A stretch of 64,000 nucleotides of DNA from Chthoniobacteraceae bacterium (lineage in GTDB: Bacteria; Verrucomicrobiota; Verrucomicrobiia; Chthoniobacterales; Chthoniobacteraceae), in NCBI GenBank assembly GCA_947449735.1, contig CANFTB010000015.1, positions 1 to 64,000 on the forward strand, read 5' to 3'. The first letter of the stretch is position 1. Every line of letters begins with the position of its first letter. Of the stretch, positions 7,608 to 17,626 are shown in pieces. Both the position numbers and the translations under genes were made by a program. The notes beneath the pieces were generated by a model. That model had not been told where the DNA came from, did no database searches, and was given only the letters and a program-made list of their open reading frames with translations.

Positions 7608-8984
7608 TCAGTAGGCGGTGTCGGGCGGATGCAGCACTTGAAACACGGTTCTTGCGATGATCGACACATCCAACCAGAGGCTCCACTGCTCGACATAGCG
7701 AATGTCGAATTGCACCCGCCGCTGCATATCGTCCTGGCGCACCACCTCGCCCCTGCAGCCGTTCACCTGAGCCAGCCCAGTGATGCCCGGCTTCACAAAG
7801 CTGCGCACATGATACCGCTCCTGCTTGGAAAAGCGCCCGGTGTGCTCGACGAAATGCGGCCGGGGACCGACCACGCTCATTTCCCCCGTGAGCACGTTCA
7901 GGAACTGCGGCAGCTCGTCCAAGCTGTGCCGCCTCAGCCACGCAGCAAAGGCATAAATCCGCGGATCCTCCCGGCGCGCTTGCACGGCCGCCAGGGCGGG
8001 ATTGCTGTGCATCGTCCGGAATTTCCAAACTGAAAAAGGACGGTTTTGCCGGCCGTGCCTCCACTGGCGGTAGAAAAGCGGGCCGGGAGACTGCATCCGT
8101 TGCGCAACCCATGTGGCACAAGCCACGGGAAGGACAACCAAAACAAGCGCGGGCACGGCCACCGCCAGGTCCAGCAAACGCTTCAAAATCCGGTTGAAGG
8201 GACTCTGAAGCGGCTCCCGGCACGAAACGCCGAACATCCACTCCCCACGGTTCTCCCAGGAAAACTGTCCGGCGTGACTTTGGGAAAAGCTTTGCGCAAC
8301 AGCCATCCGAACCCCTAGCCGCTCGCAGTCGGAGCGCCATTGCAGGACCTCCGAATCAGAGTGCTCTCCGGCTAGAATCACCTGGTCAACCCGCTCGCTC
8401 CGCACCACCTCCTCAAATTTGGGTTGCCCCCCATAAAATGGAAGCCCGGTTTCCACATCGGATTCCAACTCCGCCCCCATCCATCCCACAGGATAATAGC
8501 CCAAACCGCGCTGCGCGCTCAAGAGCCTTCCCAGATCAGCCACCTTGCGAGAGGTCCCCACGACCACAACGCGATGTTTGTGATGATCGTGAAACAGCAG
8601 CCCTCCAAAGACCCGGGGCAGCACCCAGTGGGAGGCGGCAAGCATTGTAAGGTGTCCCAACCACAGATGTACGATCCCACCCATCGCCACTTCGCCGAAC
8701 AAACGATGGGCCCCGACCGCCGCTGAAAAAACGGCCGCAAATACAGAACGCTGCGCACAAAGCCTGGCACTGGGATGCCAGCTCGCAATACGCCCGCCTT
8801 TCCACAAGGCTTCCGCCCAGATACCGACCGCCCACGACCAACAGAGCACTCCAAAGCCGCCCTCAGTCTTTAAGATGCTCTCAAGCCAGCCGAATTGAAA
8901 CGCGCAAACGAGCGCCCCCAGATGCAGCAGACACTGCGCCGCGCCCACGAGCGCGGCAACCCCCCTTGCCCGATAGCCAAACAT
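7608..8984 (-). CDS. Exopolysaccharide polyprenyl-phosphate sugar-1-phosphate transferase (WcaJ/WbaP-like)
   Basis: This integral membrane initiating transferase moves a sugar-1-phosphate from a nucleotide sugar to undecaprenyl phosphate, the first step of polysaccharide repeat-unit assembly. An N-terminal hydrophobic region of several helices is followed by a CoA-binding-like Rossmann segment (HRVVVVGTSRKVADLGRLL) and the C-terminal Bac_transf domain with RILKRLLDLAVAVPALVLV, FSVWKFRTM, the catalytic-type SLDELPQFLNVL and SVVGPRPHF. The start at 8984 has one of the few good Shine-Dalgarno sequences here (GGAGGGGG). The frame also allows a start at 9077 (31 residues more, no Shine-Dalgarno). 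It lies downstream of thyA-folA. No flippase or polymerase gene is near. Confidence 0.88.
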   Translation of the reverse strand: MFGYRARGVAALVGAAQCLLHLGALVCAFQFGWLESILKTEGGFGVLCWSWAVGIWAEALWKGGRIASWHPSARLCAQRSVFAAVFSAAVGAHRLFGEVAMGGIVHLWLGHLTMLAASHWVLPRVFGGLLFHDHHKHRVVVVGTSRKVADLGRLLSAQRGLGYYPVGWMGAELESDVETGLPFYGGQPKFEEVVRSERVDQVILAGEHSDSEVLQWRSDCERLGVRMAVAQSFSQSHAGQFSWENRGEWMFGVSCREPLQSPFNRILKRLLDLAVAVPALVLVVLPVACATWVAQRMQSPGPLFYRQWRHGRQNRPFSVWKFRTMHSNPALAAVQARREDPRIYAFAAWLRRHSLDELPQFLNVLTGEMSVVGPRPHFVEHTGRFSKQERYHVRSFVKPGITGLAQVNGCRGEVVRQDDMQRRVQFDIRYVEQWSLWLDVSIIARTVFQVLHPPDTAY

Positions 8985-9134
8985 ACCCCATTCCCCCTCC
9001 CCAGTTGTTCCCTCAAGATCAAAGGCCGAACCCCCATTCAGCCTCCCCTCCTCTAATTCGCGCCCCCCCCATCCCACGCTCGCAATCGAGCCAGCAATGG
9101 ATCCCTCAACCGCCTCGCGAACGCCGGCGCTCTC

Positions 9135-9674
9135 TTACTTCACAGCGGGATTGCGGTAATGCAGTACCTTGAACTCGGGGTATTCCTGTACCACGCCCTC
9201 GAGCACAAACTTGGACTCGAACTCCGGAAAAAAAGCGTCCCCCTCGGGCTCGAGGTCAACCAGGCTCAGGAAAAGATCGGAACAACGCGACAGAGTCTGC
9301 GCGTACAAGGCTGCCCCGCCGATGATCCAGACCGGAAGCGGGGCGTAGTTCGCCTCGTCCAGTGTCTCAAGGCTGCGAAGCATCTCAACGCCCTGATAGG
9401 ATCCAGCGGTCGAAAGCACCACATTGCGGCGTCCCGGGAGAGGTCTTCCCAGGCTTTCAAACGTTTTCCTGCCCATGACGATCACCCCGCCCAGGGTGGT
9501 CTGTTTAAACCAGCGGAAATCCTCGGGCAGATGCCAGGGGATGCCCCCTCCTGCGCCGATCACGCGGTTTCGGGCCATGGCGGCGATGGCTTTCAATGGG
9601 AAGTCAAGTTGGGGCGGTGAGATGGTTTCCTGAAACGGTAAAGCCTGTTGCAAAGGCAACAAGAGCCGGATCAC
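9135..9674 (-). CDS. folA: Dihydrofolate reductase
   Basis: Reduces dihydrofolate to tetrahydrofolate with NADPH, regenerating the cofactor consumed by thymidylate synthase. The 179-residue product contains [20 protein letters not shown] with the active-site acidic residue in LPEDFRWFK, the NADPH-binding [19 protein letters not shown], and [11 protein letters not shown]. The GTG start at 9674 overlaps the thyA stop by four bases (GTGA), which points to translational coupling. About 25 residues precede the usual DHFR first strand, so an internal start is possible. Confidence 0.95.
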   Translation of the reverse strand: MIRLLLPLQQALPFQETISPPQLDFPLKAIAAMARNRVIGAGGGIPWHLPEDFRWFKQTTLGGVIVMGRKTFESLGRPLPGRRNVVLSTAGSYQGVEMLRSLETLDEANYAPLPVWIIGGAALYAQTLSRCSDLFLSLVDLEPEGDAFFPEFESKFVLEGVVQEYPEFKVLHYRNPAVK

Positions 9675-10465
9675 ACTGCGATCGGCGCCCGGATTCCGGG
9701 ATGCGGATCGTAGTTCTCCAGAGTGAAATCGGAATACTTGAAGTCCGCAAGCTCACGCACTTCGGGGTTGAGCAACATCCGAGGCAGGGGTCTGTGGGTG
9801 CGGCTGAGCTGGAGGGCGGCCTGCTCGAGATGGTTGTTGTAGAGGTGGAGGTCGCCGAAGGTGTGGACGAAGTCGCCGGGCTCAAGGTCACATACCTGCG
9901 CGACCATGAGGGTCAGAAGCGCGTAGGACGCGATGTTGAAGGGGACCCCCAAAAATAAATCTGCGCTTCGCTGATACAACTGACAGCTCAGGCGACCGTT
10001 CGCTACGTAGAACTGGTAGAGGGTATGGCACGGGGGCAAGGCCATGAGGTGGAGTTCTCCGGGGTTCCATGCGGAAACGATGTGGCGGCGGCTGTCTGGA
10101 TCCGTTTTCAAGCGATGCACCAGTTCGGAAATCTGATTAATGGAACGGCCGTCAGGGGACCGCCAGTCGGTCCACTGGGCTCCGTAGACTCGGCCGAGGC
10201 TGCCGTCGGGGGCGGCCCATTCGTCCCAGATGGAGACGCCCTCCGCCTGGAGGGAGGCGACGTTGGTGTCGCCCCGCAAAAACCAGAGCAGCTCGTGGAT
10301 GACGCTTTTGAGGTGAACCTTCTTGGTGGTCACCAGGGGGAATCCCTCGGAAAGGGGAAACCGCGTCTGGGCGCCGAAGACGGAGAGGGTGCCGGTTCCG
10401 GTGCGGTCGTGCTTGGGGTGGCCATGCTCGAGAACGAGTGTGAGCAATTCGTGATACTGCCTCAT
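9671..10465 (-). CDS. thyA: Thymidylate synthase
   Basis: Methylates dUMP to dTMP using methylene-tetrahydrofolate. The 264-residue protein has the standard ThyA length, [17 protein letters not shown] at residues 20-36, the catalytic cysteine in [14 protein letters not shown], and the [20 protein letters not shown] signature. The start at 10465 gives the typical [12 protein letters not shown] beginning; the frame runs open far upstream into GC-rich DNA without family support. It is the first gene of the thyA-folA pair. Confidence 0.97.
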   Translation of the reverse strand: MRQYHELLTLVLEHGHPKHDRTGTGTLSVFGAQTRFPLSEGFPLVTTKKVHLKSVIHELLWFLRGDTNVASLQAEGVSIWDEWAAPDGSLGRVYGAQWTDWRSPDGRSINQISELVHRLKTDPDSRRHIVSAWNPGELHLMALPPCHTLYQFYVANGRLSCQLYQRSADLFLGVPFNIASYALLTLMVAQVCDLEPGDFVHTFGDLHLYNNHLEQAALQLSRTHRPLPRMLLNPEVRELADFKYSDFTLENYDPHPGIRAPIAV

Positions 10466-10856
10466 GGGCGGCAGTGTGAAGGGGGGCGAGGGAAAGGAAA
10501 AGCCGCGAAACGAGCAAGGTTCTAAACAGGGAGGCGGCGCACGACCTGCTCCGGCGGGAGGAGCGCTTCGTTCTTCGTTCTTCGTTCTTCGTGCTGCGTG
10601 CCGCGTGCGGCAGAGCTCCGGCGCAGCGCAGACGCGGCCTTGCCTCGACTGCCAGTGCCAGTGCCAGCCCGCTCCCCTGCCCTCTGCACGTTTTCGGACC
10701 CAGGCGCTCACACCGGCGAATCGGAAAGTATGCTTGAAGGACGCCCCCGTCCTTTGGCGCGAACCAAATCCGGGCGCCACCCCCGCGCGGCTCACACGCG
10801 CCTTTGCTTTTATCACTCCCTCCGCAGATACTGCCGCCTCGAATCCCCACCTTCCC
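10466..10856. other. Divergent intergenic region between thyA and the S10 peptidase
   Basis: Both strands stay open here because of GC bias but show no domain. The region contains a 7-bp tandem repeat (10567-10594) and a short GCCAGT repeat near 10650. It must contain the promoters of the two divergent genes; no clear sigma-70 pair was found. Confidence 0.4.
10567..10594. repeat. 7-bp tandem repeat (TTCGTTC)
   Basis: Three exact TTCGTTC units and a fourth with one mismatch (TTCGTGC) lie in the thyA/peptidase intergenic region. A 7-bp unit in non-coding DNA could vary in copy number. Confidence 0.7.
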
Positions 10857-12434
10857 ATGAAAACGTCCCCCTGGCTCCCGCTTTTCCTTGCCGCCCTTGG
10901 AGCAGTCTCCTGCCCCAACGACTCCCACGCACAGGAGAAATCCGCTGGCGACGACGCTCCCCCAAAGACGGGTGAAAACACCCCCGCCGCCAAGGGCGCG
11001 ACGCCCGAGGCCAAGGAGGTCAAACCCAAGGAAACGCAAGGCTTGGTTTCCGTTGCCGGCAACAAACTGTACTACGTCGCACAAACAGGACTCCTGCCCA
11101 TCCTCAAGGACGATGGCACGCCCAAAGCCTCGGTCTTCTACGTCTACTACGCGGTCACAGACTCCGACGGCACCCGCAACGCGAAGGCCGCGCCAGAAAA
11201 GAGGCCCGTCATGTTTTGTTTCAACGGCGGCCCGGGGTCATCTGCCGTCTGGCTGCATCTCGGAGGACTTGGCCCGCGCCGCGTGGACACCCTTCTGGAC
11301 GGGCGCTCCCCCGGCGCCACCGCGCCGATGGTTGAAAACCCTAATACCGTGCTGGACGCCACGGACCTCGTGTTCATCGACCCCGTTAGCACGGGATTGA
11401 GCCGAGCGGCGAAGGGTGAAAATGAAAAACAGTTTCTGGGTGTGGAGGAGGACATCGACGCCGTGGCCGACTTCATCCGCCTGTTTCTGACGCGGGAAAA
11501 GCGCTGGGAATCTCCAAAATTCCTGTGCGGCGAAAGCTACGGTGGCATTCGCGGTGCCGGCCTTGCGAGCCACCTTCAGGCAAAGCATGGCATCTACCTC
11601 CATGGCCTCCAGATCGTCTCGGGCCTGCTCAACTACCAAACGATCAGCGAGCAACCCAGCAATGACCTCCCCTATATTTTGGCCCTGCCCACACTAACCA
11701 ACGTCGCCCACCACCACAAAAAACTGGCCCTGGACCTGCAAGCCGACCGCGCCAAAGCTGAGGCCGAAGCGCGCGCATTCAGCCTGGGCGACTACGCAAG
11801 CGCGCTCTTGAAGGGAAACACCCTCTCCGGCGACGAGCGTAAAAGGATCGCAGCCAAACTCAGCCGGCTCACGAGCCTCCCGGAGTCACAGATTCTCGAC
11901 CAAAACCTGCGCATCGACCGCTGGCAGTTCCGCAAACAGCTCCTCCGCAGCGAAGGCAAAATCCTTGGGGGCTACGATGCTCGGGTGCTCGCCGAAGATC
12001 TGGATCAAGACCTGAGGGCCCCCACCTTCGACCCGTCCGCCGACTTTTTGAAAGGCGCCGTCTCAGCTGCCATCAACGGATACGTGCACGACACGCTGCA
12101 GTACGAAAGCGACCATCCCTACAGGGTCATGGCCCCCGTACCCTGGAACTTCAATGAATACGCCAACCGCTTCGTCGCCATGGAATCGCGGCTTGCGAGC
12201 GCGCTGATCCGCAACCCCCGCTTGAAGGTCTTTCTGCAGATAGGGCGCTGCGACCTCGTCGTTCCTCAGGACGCCATGCGCTTTAGCATCAACCAGACTC
12301 CCATTCCCAAATCCCTCCAATCAAACATCACCTACGGGGAGTACGACAGCGGGCACATGATGTACTTCCACCTTCCGGACGCCGTGAAGTTTAGAAAAGA
12401 CACCTTGGACTTCATTCAAAGCGCGCTGAAGTAA
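10857..12434 (+). CDS. Secreted serine carboxypeptidase (peptidase S10 family)
   Basis: A 525-residue alpha/beta-hydrolase that removes C-terminal residues from peptides, probably outside the cytoplasm. It has a signal peptide (residues 1-25, ending SHAQ), an Ala/Lys/Pro-rich linker, the S10 oxyanion block [17 protein letters not shown], the nucleophile in CGESYGG (Ser227), and the charge-relay Asp and His near the end in IGRCDLVVP and [10 protein letters not shown]. The start at 10857 is the ATG directly before the signal peptide; the frame is open a further 131 codons upstream through low-complexity DNA. A strong bidirectional terminator follows. Confidence 0.92.
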   Translation: MKTSPWLPLFLAALGAVSCPNDSHAQEKSAGDDAPPKTGENTPAAKGATPEAKEVKPKETQGLVSVAGNKLYYVAQTGLLPILKDDGTPKASVFYVYYAVTDSDGTRNAKAAPEKRPVMFCFNGGPGSSAVWLHLGGLGPRRVDTLLDGRSPGATAPMVENPNTVLDATDLVFIDPVSTGLSRAAKGENEKQFLGVEEDIDAVADFIRLFLTREKRWESPKFLCGESYGGIRGAGLASHLQAKHGIYLHGLQIVSGLLNYQTISEQPSNDLPYILALPTLTNVAHHHKKLALDLQADRAKAEAEARAFSLGDYASALLKGNTLSGDERKRIAAKLSRLTSLPESQILDQNLRIDRWQFRKQLLRSEGKILGGYDARVLAEDLDQDLRAPTFDPSADFLKGAVSAAINGYVHDTLQYESDHPYRVMAPVPWNFNEYANRFVAMESRLASALIRNPRLKVFLQIGRCDLVVPQDAMRFSINQTPIPKSLQSNITYGEYDSGHMMYFHLPDAVKFRKDTLDFIQSALK

Positions 12435-12449
12435 CGCACTGCGCACCAC

Positions 12450-12487
12450 AAAAAAAGGGAGACTCCAATGGAGCCTCCCCTTTTTTT
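12450..12487. terminator. Bidirectional rho-independent terminator
   Basis: An A-run, GGGAG-A-CTCC, loop AATG, GGAG-C-CTCCC and a T-run form a hairpin with A7 before and T7 after. It therefore terminates both the S10 peptidase mRNA on the plus strand and the dapL mRNA arriving on the minus strand. Confidence 0.85.
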
Positions 12488-12513
12488 GTATACGTTCCGG
12501 CTTGCCGCGGGAA

Positions 12514-13752
12514 TTAGAGACTCATACGCCCCAGTCTTGCCGCAACTTCCTCAACGGCTGCACGGGAATTGAAAGCGCTGATTCGGAAATAACCCTCTCC
12601 AGCCGACCCGAAGCCGCTGCCCGGAGTAATCACGACATTGGCCTCGCTCAACATCCGGTCGAACATCTGCCAGGACGAAGTCCCCGCCGGCGTGCGTGCC
12701 CACAAGTAAGGCGCATTGACCCCGCCCCAGACGCCCAGTCCGGCGTCCACTGCCGCCTTCCGGAGAATCGCGGCGTTCCCCATGTAATGGGAAATTAGCG
12801 CGCTCACCTGAGCTTTGCCCTCGGCCGAATACAGCGCCTCCGCCCCCCGCTGCACGATGTACGAGACCCCGTTGAACTTCGTGCTCATCCGCCGGTTCCA
12901 AAGCGGGTGCAACGGCTGCAGTTCTCCCGATGCCGTCGACGCCAACAGTTCCTTGGGGACCACGGTGAAGGCGCAGCGGGTTCCCGTGAAACCGCCGTTC
13001 TTCGAGAAGGAGCGGAACTCGATGGCGCATTCCCGGGCGCCGGGAATCTCGTAGATAGAATGAGGAATGCCGGGCTCGCTGATATACGCCTCGTAAGCGG
13101 CATCGAACAGGAGAAGCGCGCGGTGCTTGAGTGCGTAGGCGACCCACGCCTCCAGCTGCGCGCGGGTGGCTACCGAGCCCGTCGGATTGTTCGGGAAACA
13201 CAGGTACACGACATCCGCCCTTTCGGTCGGGACGTCGGCGACGAAGCCGTTGGCCTCCGTGCAGGGCAGGTAAAGCAACCCGCCGTAGGAACCGGACGCG
13301 TCAGCCTCCCCCGTGTGGCCAGCCATCACGTTCGTATCGACGTAAACCGGGTACACGGGATCCATCACCGCGATACGGTTGTTTCCACCGAGGATGTCCA
13401 GGATGTTCCCGCAGTCGCACTTCGAGCCGTCCGACACGAAGATCTCGTCGTCGGCAATCTGGATGCCATGGGCCCGGTAGTCGTTTTCGGAGATCGCATG
13501 CCGGAGGAAGTCGTAGCCCTGCTCGGGCCCGTAACCGCGGAAGGTTTCACGCGCGCCGAGTTCGTCCACGGCCTTGTGCATGGCCTGCCGGACGGATTCC
13601 GGGAGCGGCTCGGTTACATCACCAATCCCGCAGCGGATCAGCCGTTTTGCGGGCTCGGGATGCGCATCGCAGAAGGCCTTCACGCGCCGTGCGATCTCCG
13701 GGAACAGGTAACCGGCGCGGAGCTTGAGGTAGTTGTCGTTTAGATAAGCCAT
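12514..13752 (-). CDS. dapL: LL-diaminopimelate aminotransferase
   Basis: A PLP enzyme converting tetrahydrodipicolinate directly to LL-diaminopimelate in one step, the lysine/peptidoglycan route used by plants, chlamydiae and Verrucomicrobiota. The 412-residue length is typical. It shows [13 protein letters not shown] at the N-terminus, [13 protein letters not shown], the [11 protein letters not shown] block, [10 protein letters not shown], and the PLP lysine in [15 protein letters not shown]. The start at 13752 gives the familiar short beginning before [13 protein letters not shown]. It is the last gene of a long minus-strand run, 105 bp after rfbD. Confidence 0.95.
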   Translation of the reverse strand: MAYLNDNYLKLRAGYLFPEIARRVKAFCDAHPEPAKRLIRCGIGDVTEPLPESVRQAMHKAVDELGARETFRGYGPEQGYDFLRHAISENDYRAHGIQIADDEIFVSDGSKCDCGNILDILGGNNRIAVMDPVYPVYVDTNVMAGHTGEADASGSYGGLLYLPCTEANGFVADVPTERADVVYLCFPNNPTGSVATRAQLEAWVAYALKHRALLLFDAAYEAYISEPGIPHSIYEIPGARECAIEFRSFSKNGGFTGTRCAFTVVPKELLASTASGELQPLHPLWNRRMSTKFNGVSYIVQRGAEALYSAEGKAQVSALISHYMGNAAILRKAAVDAGLGVWGGVNAPYLWARTPAGTSSWQMFDRMLSEANVVITPGSGFGSAGEGYFRISAFNSRAAVEEVAARLGRMSL

Positions 13753-13857
13753 AGGGGTGTTTGAAAAATACTTTTTTAGAAAATCAGCTCCTTGGAAACA
13801 GGGCGTTCATGCCCGCTGACAGCGGGAAAACTCCGAACACGCCGCCAAGGGAAGCGC

Positions 13858-14751
13858 CTAGGCCGGCTTCCAAACTCCGGCGGCAACGCGGTTGTGAACG
13901 TAGCCTTCCACCGCCTCCTTCCAGGGGCGGGGAGCCAGGCGTCCGAGATTGAGGAGCTTTGAAGTGTCGAGGGCAGTGTGCACCGGACGCTTTGCGACGA
14001 AGGCCTTGATGGACTCCATCGGAACCCCACCCACCTTGGTTGCCTTCAGAGGCAATCCGGCTTTGGCCGCGCAGTCCAGGGCATGCTGGCCGTACTCCTG
14101 CCAGGTGCAGGCACCCGTGTTGGCGAGGTGCAAAATTCCACCCCCGGGCACCTGACGAAGGAAAGGCCATAACAAAGCCGCCGCCTCCAGCGTGTACGTC
14201 GGAACCGCCCACTTGTCATTCACGGCATCCACCTTGTCCTCGTTCAAAGCGCGGGCGATAACCTGGTCAACAAAACTCGCCCGGTCCGGCCCGAACACCC
14301 ACGAAACCCGCACCACCCAGTGGTTCGGCCCCACGGCCAGCACCGCCTCCTCGCCCATGCGCTTCGAGGCGCCGTAGACGCTGATCGGCGAGGCGGCGTC
14401 CGTTTCCTTGTAGGGCGTTTTCGACTTTCCATCAAAAACATAGTCCGTGCTGATGTGCACACAGCGGGCGTTCTTCTGCTCGCACAAAAGCGCCAGTTCG
14501 TTGGCGGACTCGCCGTTGATTTTGAAAGCCTCCTCAGCGTGCGTCTCGCAGTAGTCAACGTTGGTCAGTGCAGCACAGTTTACAAGAACGTCGAAGTCGA
14601 CGTCCCCCAACGCTTGCTCCAAACGAGCAGGATCCCCGAGAGGCAGCGACTGCCTGTCAAACGCGAGCACATCCTCCCCCGTCGCACTCCATTCGCGAGC
14701 CAAAGCGGCGCCAAGGCGGCCGCCCGCACCTAAAATCACAGTCTTGCCCAT
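13858..14751 (-). CDS. rfbD: dTDP-4-dehydrorhamnose reductase (RmlD-like)
   Basis: An NAD(P)H-dependent short-chain reductase of the RmlD substrate-binding family, expected to make dTDP-L-rhamnose for surface polysaccharide. Over 297 residues it has the Rossmann GAGGRLGAALA at residues 8-18, VNCAALTNVDYCE, HISTDYVFDGKSKTPYKE, and the catalytic YGASKRMGEE. The partner genes rfbA, rfbB and rfbC are not in the window, so substrate assignment rests on family similarity. It sits between the GT9 gene and dapL. Confidence 0.88.
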   Translation of the reverse strand: MGKTVILGAGGRLGAALAREWSATGEDVLAFDRQSLPLGDPARLEQALGDVDFDVLVNCAALTNVDYCETHAEEAFKINGESANELALLCEQKNARCVHISTDYVFDGKSKTPYKETDAASPISVYGASKRMGEEAVLAVGPNHWVVRVSWVFGPDRASFVDQVIARALNEDKVDAVNDKWAVPTYTLEAAALLWPFLRQVPGGGILHLANTGACTWQEYGQHALDCAAKAGLPLKATKVGGVPMESIKAFVAKRPVHTALDTSKLLNLGRLAPRPWKEAVEGYVHNRVAAGVWKPA

Positions 14752-14863
14752 AAGCTTTAAATCACCAAAACCCGCCTACCTTCTTCAAGCAGGGAACGCA
14801 TTCAATCGAAAAAACTCCCCGGAAGCACGGCCAAGCGCAAAAAAATGTCACCCTCCGCTCCGC

Positions 14864-15805
14864 TCAATGCAATCCCTCCAGAAGCTTCTCCCACACCGCG
14901 TCCACAGACAAATCCTCCCATCGCCCCCCGGGCGCCCTGACCAATCGGACACCTGGATTTTTCGGAGCCCAAACCCCGGGATCTGTCGGCCCAAACAAAA
15001 GCAAGCTCCGCGCCCCCGCTGCGGCGGCCACATGGGAAACACCGCTGTCATGTCCTGCAAAGCATCCAATCTCCCCCAAGACGGCCGCCAGAAGCGGCAG
15101 TTTGAGCCCCACCGCATAGCGCACAGGCAGCCCGCTCCACGCAATTTCAAGTTGCCTCAACACCTCCGCATCCGCCTCGCCTCCGACCACCAACAACTCC
15201 TCCCTGGGATGCTCCGCTAAAAAACGGCGTCCGATCTCCTCCCAGCGAAACGCCCCCCAGTTTTTAAGCGGACTTCCGCTCCCGGGATGCAATGCCAGGC
15301 CCACCCGGGAGTCTTCTCCTAAAAAGGCAGCAGCCCCCCTCCTGTCCTCATCGTTCGAAAACAAAACAGCGGCCGGGTCCTCCAAAAACAAGGCCAGCCC
15401 CTCCAGAGGCCTCGCCCACTCGAGGGCCGCATGCTCCTTGGTCGGACGCCGAAACGCCGGCAGGTAATTGCGGACGCCGGCCTTTCGCAAGTTGCCCTCG
15501 AAGATCCCGTCCGGATCAAAAAGATAGCTCACCACCTGTTGAAAACCGGAGAAATAAGCGGACAGCTCCGAATCCAGGGTGCCGTTTCGCGCAAAAAAAC
15601 CAGCCAGCGGCCCGTAGTCCATCGACCGCACCCGGTTGGCATAAAACCGACCATCTGCCAGGGCCGCGATATGCGGATAACCAAGCACCTCAATCCACGC
15701 TGAGGGAAACGCTTCGCGAAGCAGGCGCAGCGCGGGAAGGGTGAGCACAAAATCCCCTAGAGCCCCGCCCCGAATGACCAGGATTCTTGCCGAAGCCTTC
15801 TCCAT
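14864..15805 (-). CDS. Glycosyltransferase family 9 (heptosyltransferase-like)
   Basis: This 313-residue protein resembles ADP-heptose:LPS heptosyltransferases, which build the inner core of LPS on the cytoplasmic face. Family features are the N-terminal ILVIRGGALGDFVLTLPAL, the central ALHPGSGSPLKNWGAFRWEE and the C-terminal FAGHDSGVSHVAAAAGARSL with LLFGPTDPGVWAP. The sugar donor cannot be fixed from sequence. It lies 26 bp downstream of the esterase-propeller gene and 112 bp upstream of rfbD, so a surface-glycan role is coherent. Confidence 0.88.
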   Translation of the reverse strand: MEKASARILVIRGGALGDFVLTLPALRLLREAFPSAWIEVLGYPHIAALADGRFYANRVRSMDYGPLAGFFARNGTLDSELSAYFSGFQQVVSYLFDPDGIFEGNLRKAGVRNYLPAFRRPTKEHAALEWARPLEGLALFLEDPAAVLFSNDEDRRGAAAFLGEDSRVGLALHPGSGSPLKNWGAFRWEEIGRRFLAEHPREELLVVGGEADAEVLRQLEIAWSGLPVRYAVGLKLPLLAAVLGEIGCFAGHDSGVSHVAAAAGARSLLLFGPTDPGVWAPKNPGVRLVRAPGGRWEDLSVDAVWEKLLEGLH

Positions 15806-15831
15806 TTTTGATTCCTTCCGCGGGTTCCTGA

Positions 15832-17598
15832 CTACTTCGTCTTCGGGGATTCGATCTGCAACTTACGGCTGAACACCTTGTCGGCGTTCGTCACAAACAG
15901 GGTGTCGAACTGCGCGCCCGCAAGCACGCAACTCGTGAGATGCTTCGAGGGCTGCGGCTTGTCCAAAACCCCGCACAGCCTGCCCGTAGGGTCGAACACC
16001 TGTACGCCGAGCGCCGAGGTCACGTAGTAGCGACCGCGCCAGTCTGTAGCCATGCCGTCGCCCTTCGAAGCGCCCAGATAAGGCGGCGGCTCGTTAAACT
16101 TAAACTCGCCCTTAGGATCAATCGGCAGCCGCAGACTCATGTAAGGCGACTTCCCCTCCAGCGTGCCGTTCGCCTGGACCTGGAACGCCCACACAAATTC
16201 CCCCCGGTAATCGGACACCGCCAGCGTCCCGCCGTCGGGCGACAGCGCGATCCCGTTGGGGCCTTCAATCCCGGAGTCAGCAGCCCAAACGGCGCCGGTT
16301 TTGGGATCAATGAAAGTCACCTGGTGCACCCCAGTTTCTGTGATGTAGATGTTCCCCTCCTGGGTCACGGCGAGGTCGTTGGGTTGCAACCCCGTGGCGA
16401 TCTCGTGGACCTCCCCATCTGCGGGATTGATTGAAATCACGCGCTTCTTGGCCCCCTGACAGGCATACAGCTTTCCATCGGGCCCAAACTTCAATCCGCT
16501 AACGCCTTCGTGCGAAATCTTGGATTTGGTGCCGTCCACCGCGATTTTGTAAATCGCCGGCTCCTTCATGTCGGAGAAATAGAAATTTCCCTCAGAATCC
16601 GCGCACGGACCGTCGGCAAAAGCCACGTTCTCAGCCACCACTTTCCAGCCCTCCCCGGGAAGCAGCAGGTTGAGCAGGGTCAGGTCCCCCCGCAAATCCC
16701 CCGATGTATTCAGCTCAGGAACCGGCTTTTCAGAACGCCACAGCCACTTGAGGGCATCCGGAAAAATGGAGCCTCCACGATCGCTGTTGTGCCCGTAACC
16801 GTCGGTGAAATCAAACCGCACATCATAGCCCATGTATTTGAGGGCGGCTGCCATCTGCTGGTTCGCGAGCGGCCAGTTCCCAAACGGGTTGTCCAGATCC
16901 CCGGTCGAGTCCTGGAGGAAAACCCTCAAAGGACGCGGTTCCGTTTTGCGGATCAAAGAGGGATACGCGTTCCCTCCGCGCAAATTCACAAAACTGCCGA
17001 TGGTCGAGAGCACCTTTCCAAACGCGTCCGGCCGCTCCCAAGCCACGGTGAACGCACAAATCCCCCCCGAACTCGCTCCGCAAATCGCCCTCTTGTCGGG
17101 GTCAGAGGAGATTTTCCACTCCTTCTCCAGCTCGGGAATGATTTCCTCGGTCAGAAACCGCGCGTAACGGTCCCCGAGGCTGTCGTACTCGAGGCTGCGG
17201 TTGGAGCCTTTCCAAGGACTCTGAGGGGCGGGCTTGGAGACTTCGTGCCCGGGGTTGATGAAAACGGCGATCGTCGGAGGCATGTCTCCCCGGGCAATCA
17301 AATTATCCATGACGACAGGCACCCTCCAGTGCCCCTTTGGACTGGCGTAATCGTGGCCGTCCTGAAACACCATGAGGGCCGCTTCCATGCCGGGCTTCAA
17401 CTGGGCAGGCACGTACACAACCCAGTCCCGCGTCGTTCCCGGAAAAACCTTGGACAGCCACGGCTCCCTTTTTTTCAAAACCCCTCTGGGAACGCCCGCC
17501 TGTTCCGCCGCGTCAGGGTGAAGGCTCCAAGCGTCCGCGGCGAAAGCAGAGGCGGTGGAAAGAGCGACGAGCGCGGGAAGAATACGGAATGGGTTCAT
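15832..17598 (-). CDS. Secreted two-domain enzyme: Fes/esterase D-type hydrolase fused to an SMP-30/gluconolactonase-like propeller
   Basis: 588 residues. A signal peptide (about 1-20, ending AFAAD) is followed by an esterase domain to about residue 315. Its nucleophile elbow is CGASSGGI (Ser176), with YVPAQL, FQDGHDY and a late histidine in DGYGHNSDRGG. From about 335 to 580 the protein is a beta-propeller of the SMP-30/gluconolactonase kind (FADGPCADSEGNFYFSD, LKFGPDGKLYAC, GPNGIALSPDGGTLAVSD). This predicts hydrolysis of an ester such as a feruloyl/acetyl sugar ester or siderophore, paired with a lactonase-like domain. The start at 17598 begins the signal peptide. It is 28 bp behind a paralogous single-domain esterase gene. 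Confidence 0.85.
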   Translation of the reverse strand: MNPFRILPALVALSTASAFAADAWSLHPDAAEQAGVPRGVLKKREPWLSKVFPGTTRDWVVYVPAQLKPGMEAALMVFQDGHDYASPKGHWRVPVVMDNLIARGDMPPTIAVFINPGHEVSKPAPQSPWKGSNRSLEYDSLGDRYARFLTEEIIPELEKEWKISSDPDKRAICGASSGGICAFTVAWERPDAFGKVLSTIGSFVNLRGGNAYPSLIRKTEPRPLRVFLQDSTGDLDNPFGNWPLANQQMAAALKYMGYDVRFDFTDGYGHNSDRGGSIFPDALKWLWRSEKPVPELNTSGDLRGDLTLLNLLLPGEGWKVVAENVAFADGPCADSEGNFYFSDMKEPAIYKIAVDGTKSKISHEGVSGLKFGPDGKLYACQGAKKRVISINPADGEVHEIATGLQPNDLAVTQEGNIYITETGVHQVTFIDPKTGAVWAADSGIEGPNGIALSPDGGTLAVSDYRGEFVWAFQVQANGTLEGKSPYMSLRLPIDPKGEFKFNEPPPYLGASKGDGMATDWRGRYYVTSALGVQVFDPTGRLCGVLDKPQPSKHLTSCVLAGAQFDTLFVTNADKVFSRKLQIESPKTK

Positions 17599-17626
17599 GG
17601 GTGGGATCAGTGAAGGAATCCGGGAA

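Noticed and set aside
7540..8340. 266-codon minus-strand frame overlapping the sugar transferase in another frame
   Set aside because: Out-of-frame shadow on the same strand; the transferase motifs are all in the other frame.
10464..10856. Open upstream extension of the S10 peptidase
   Set aside because: Low-complexity translation with no homology, while the ATG at 10857 immediately precedes a signal peptide.
12907..13743. 278-codon plus-strand frame opposite dapL
   Set aside because: Antisense to a well-supported dapL; arises from GC-rich codon bias and shows no domain.
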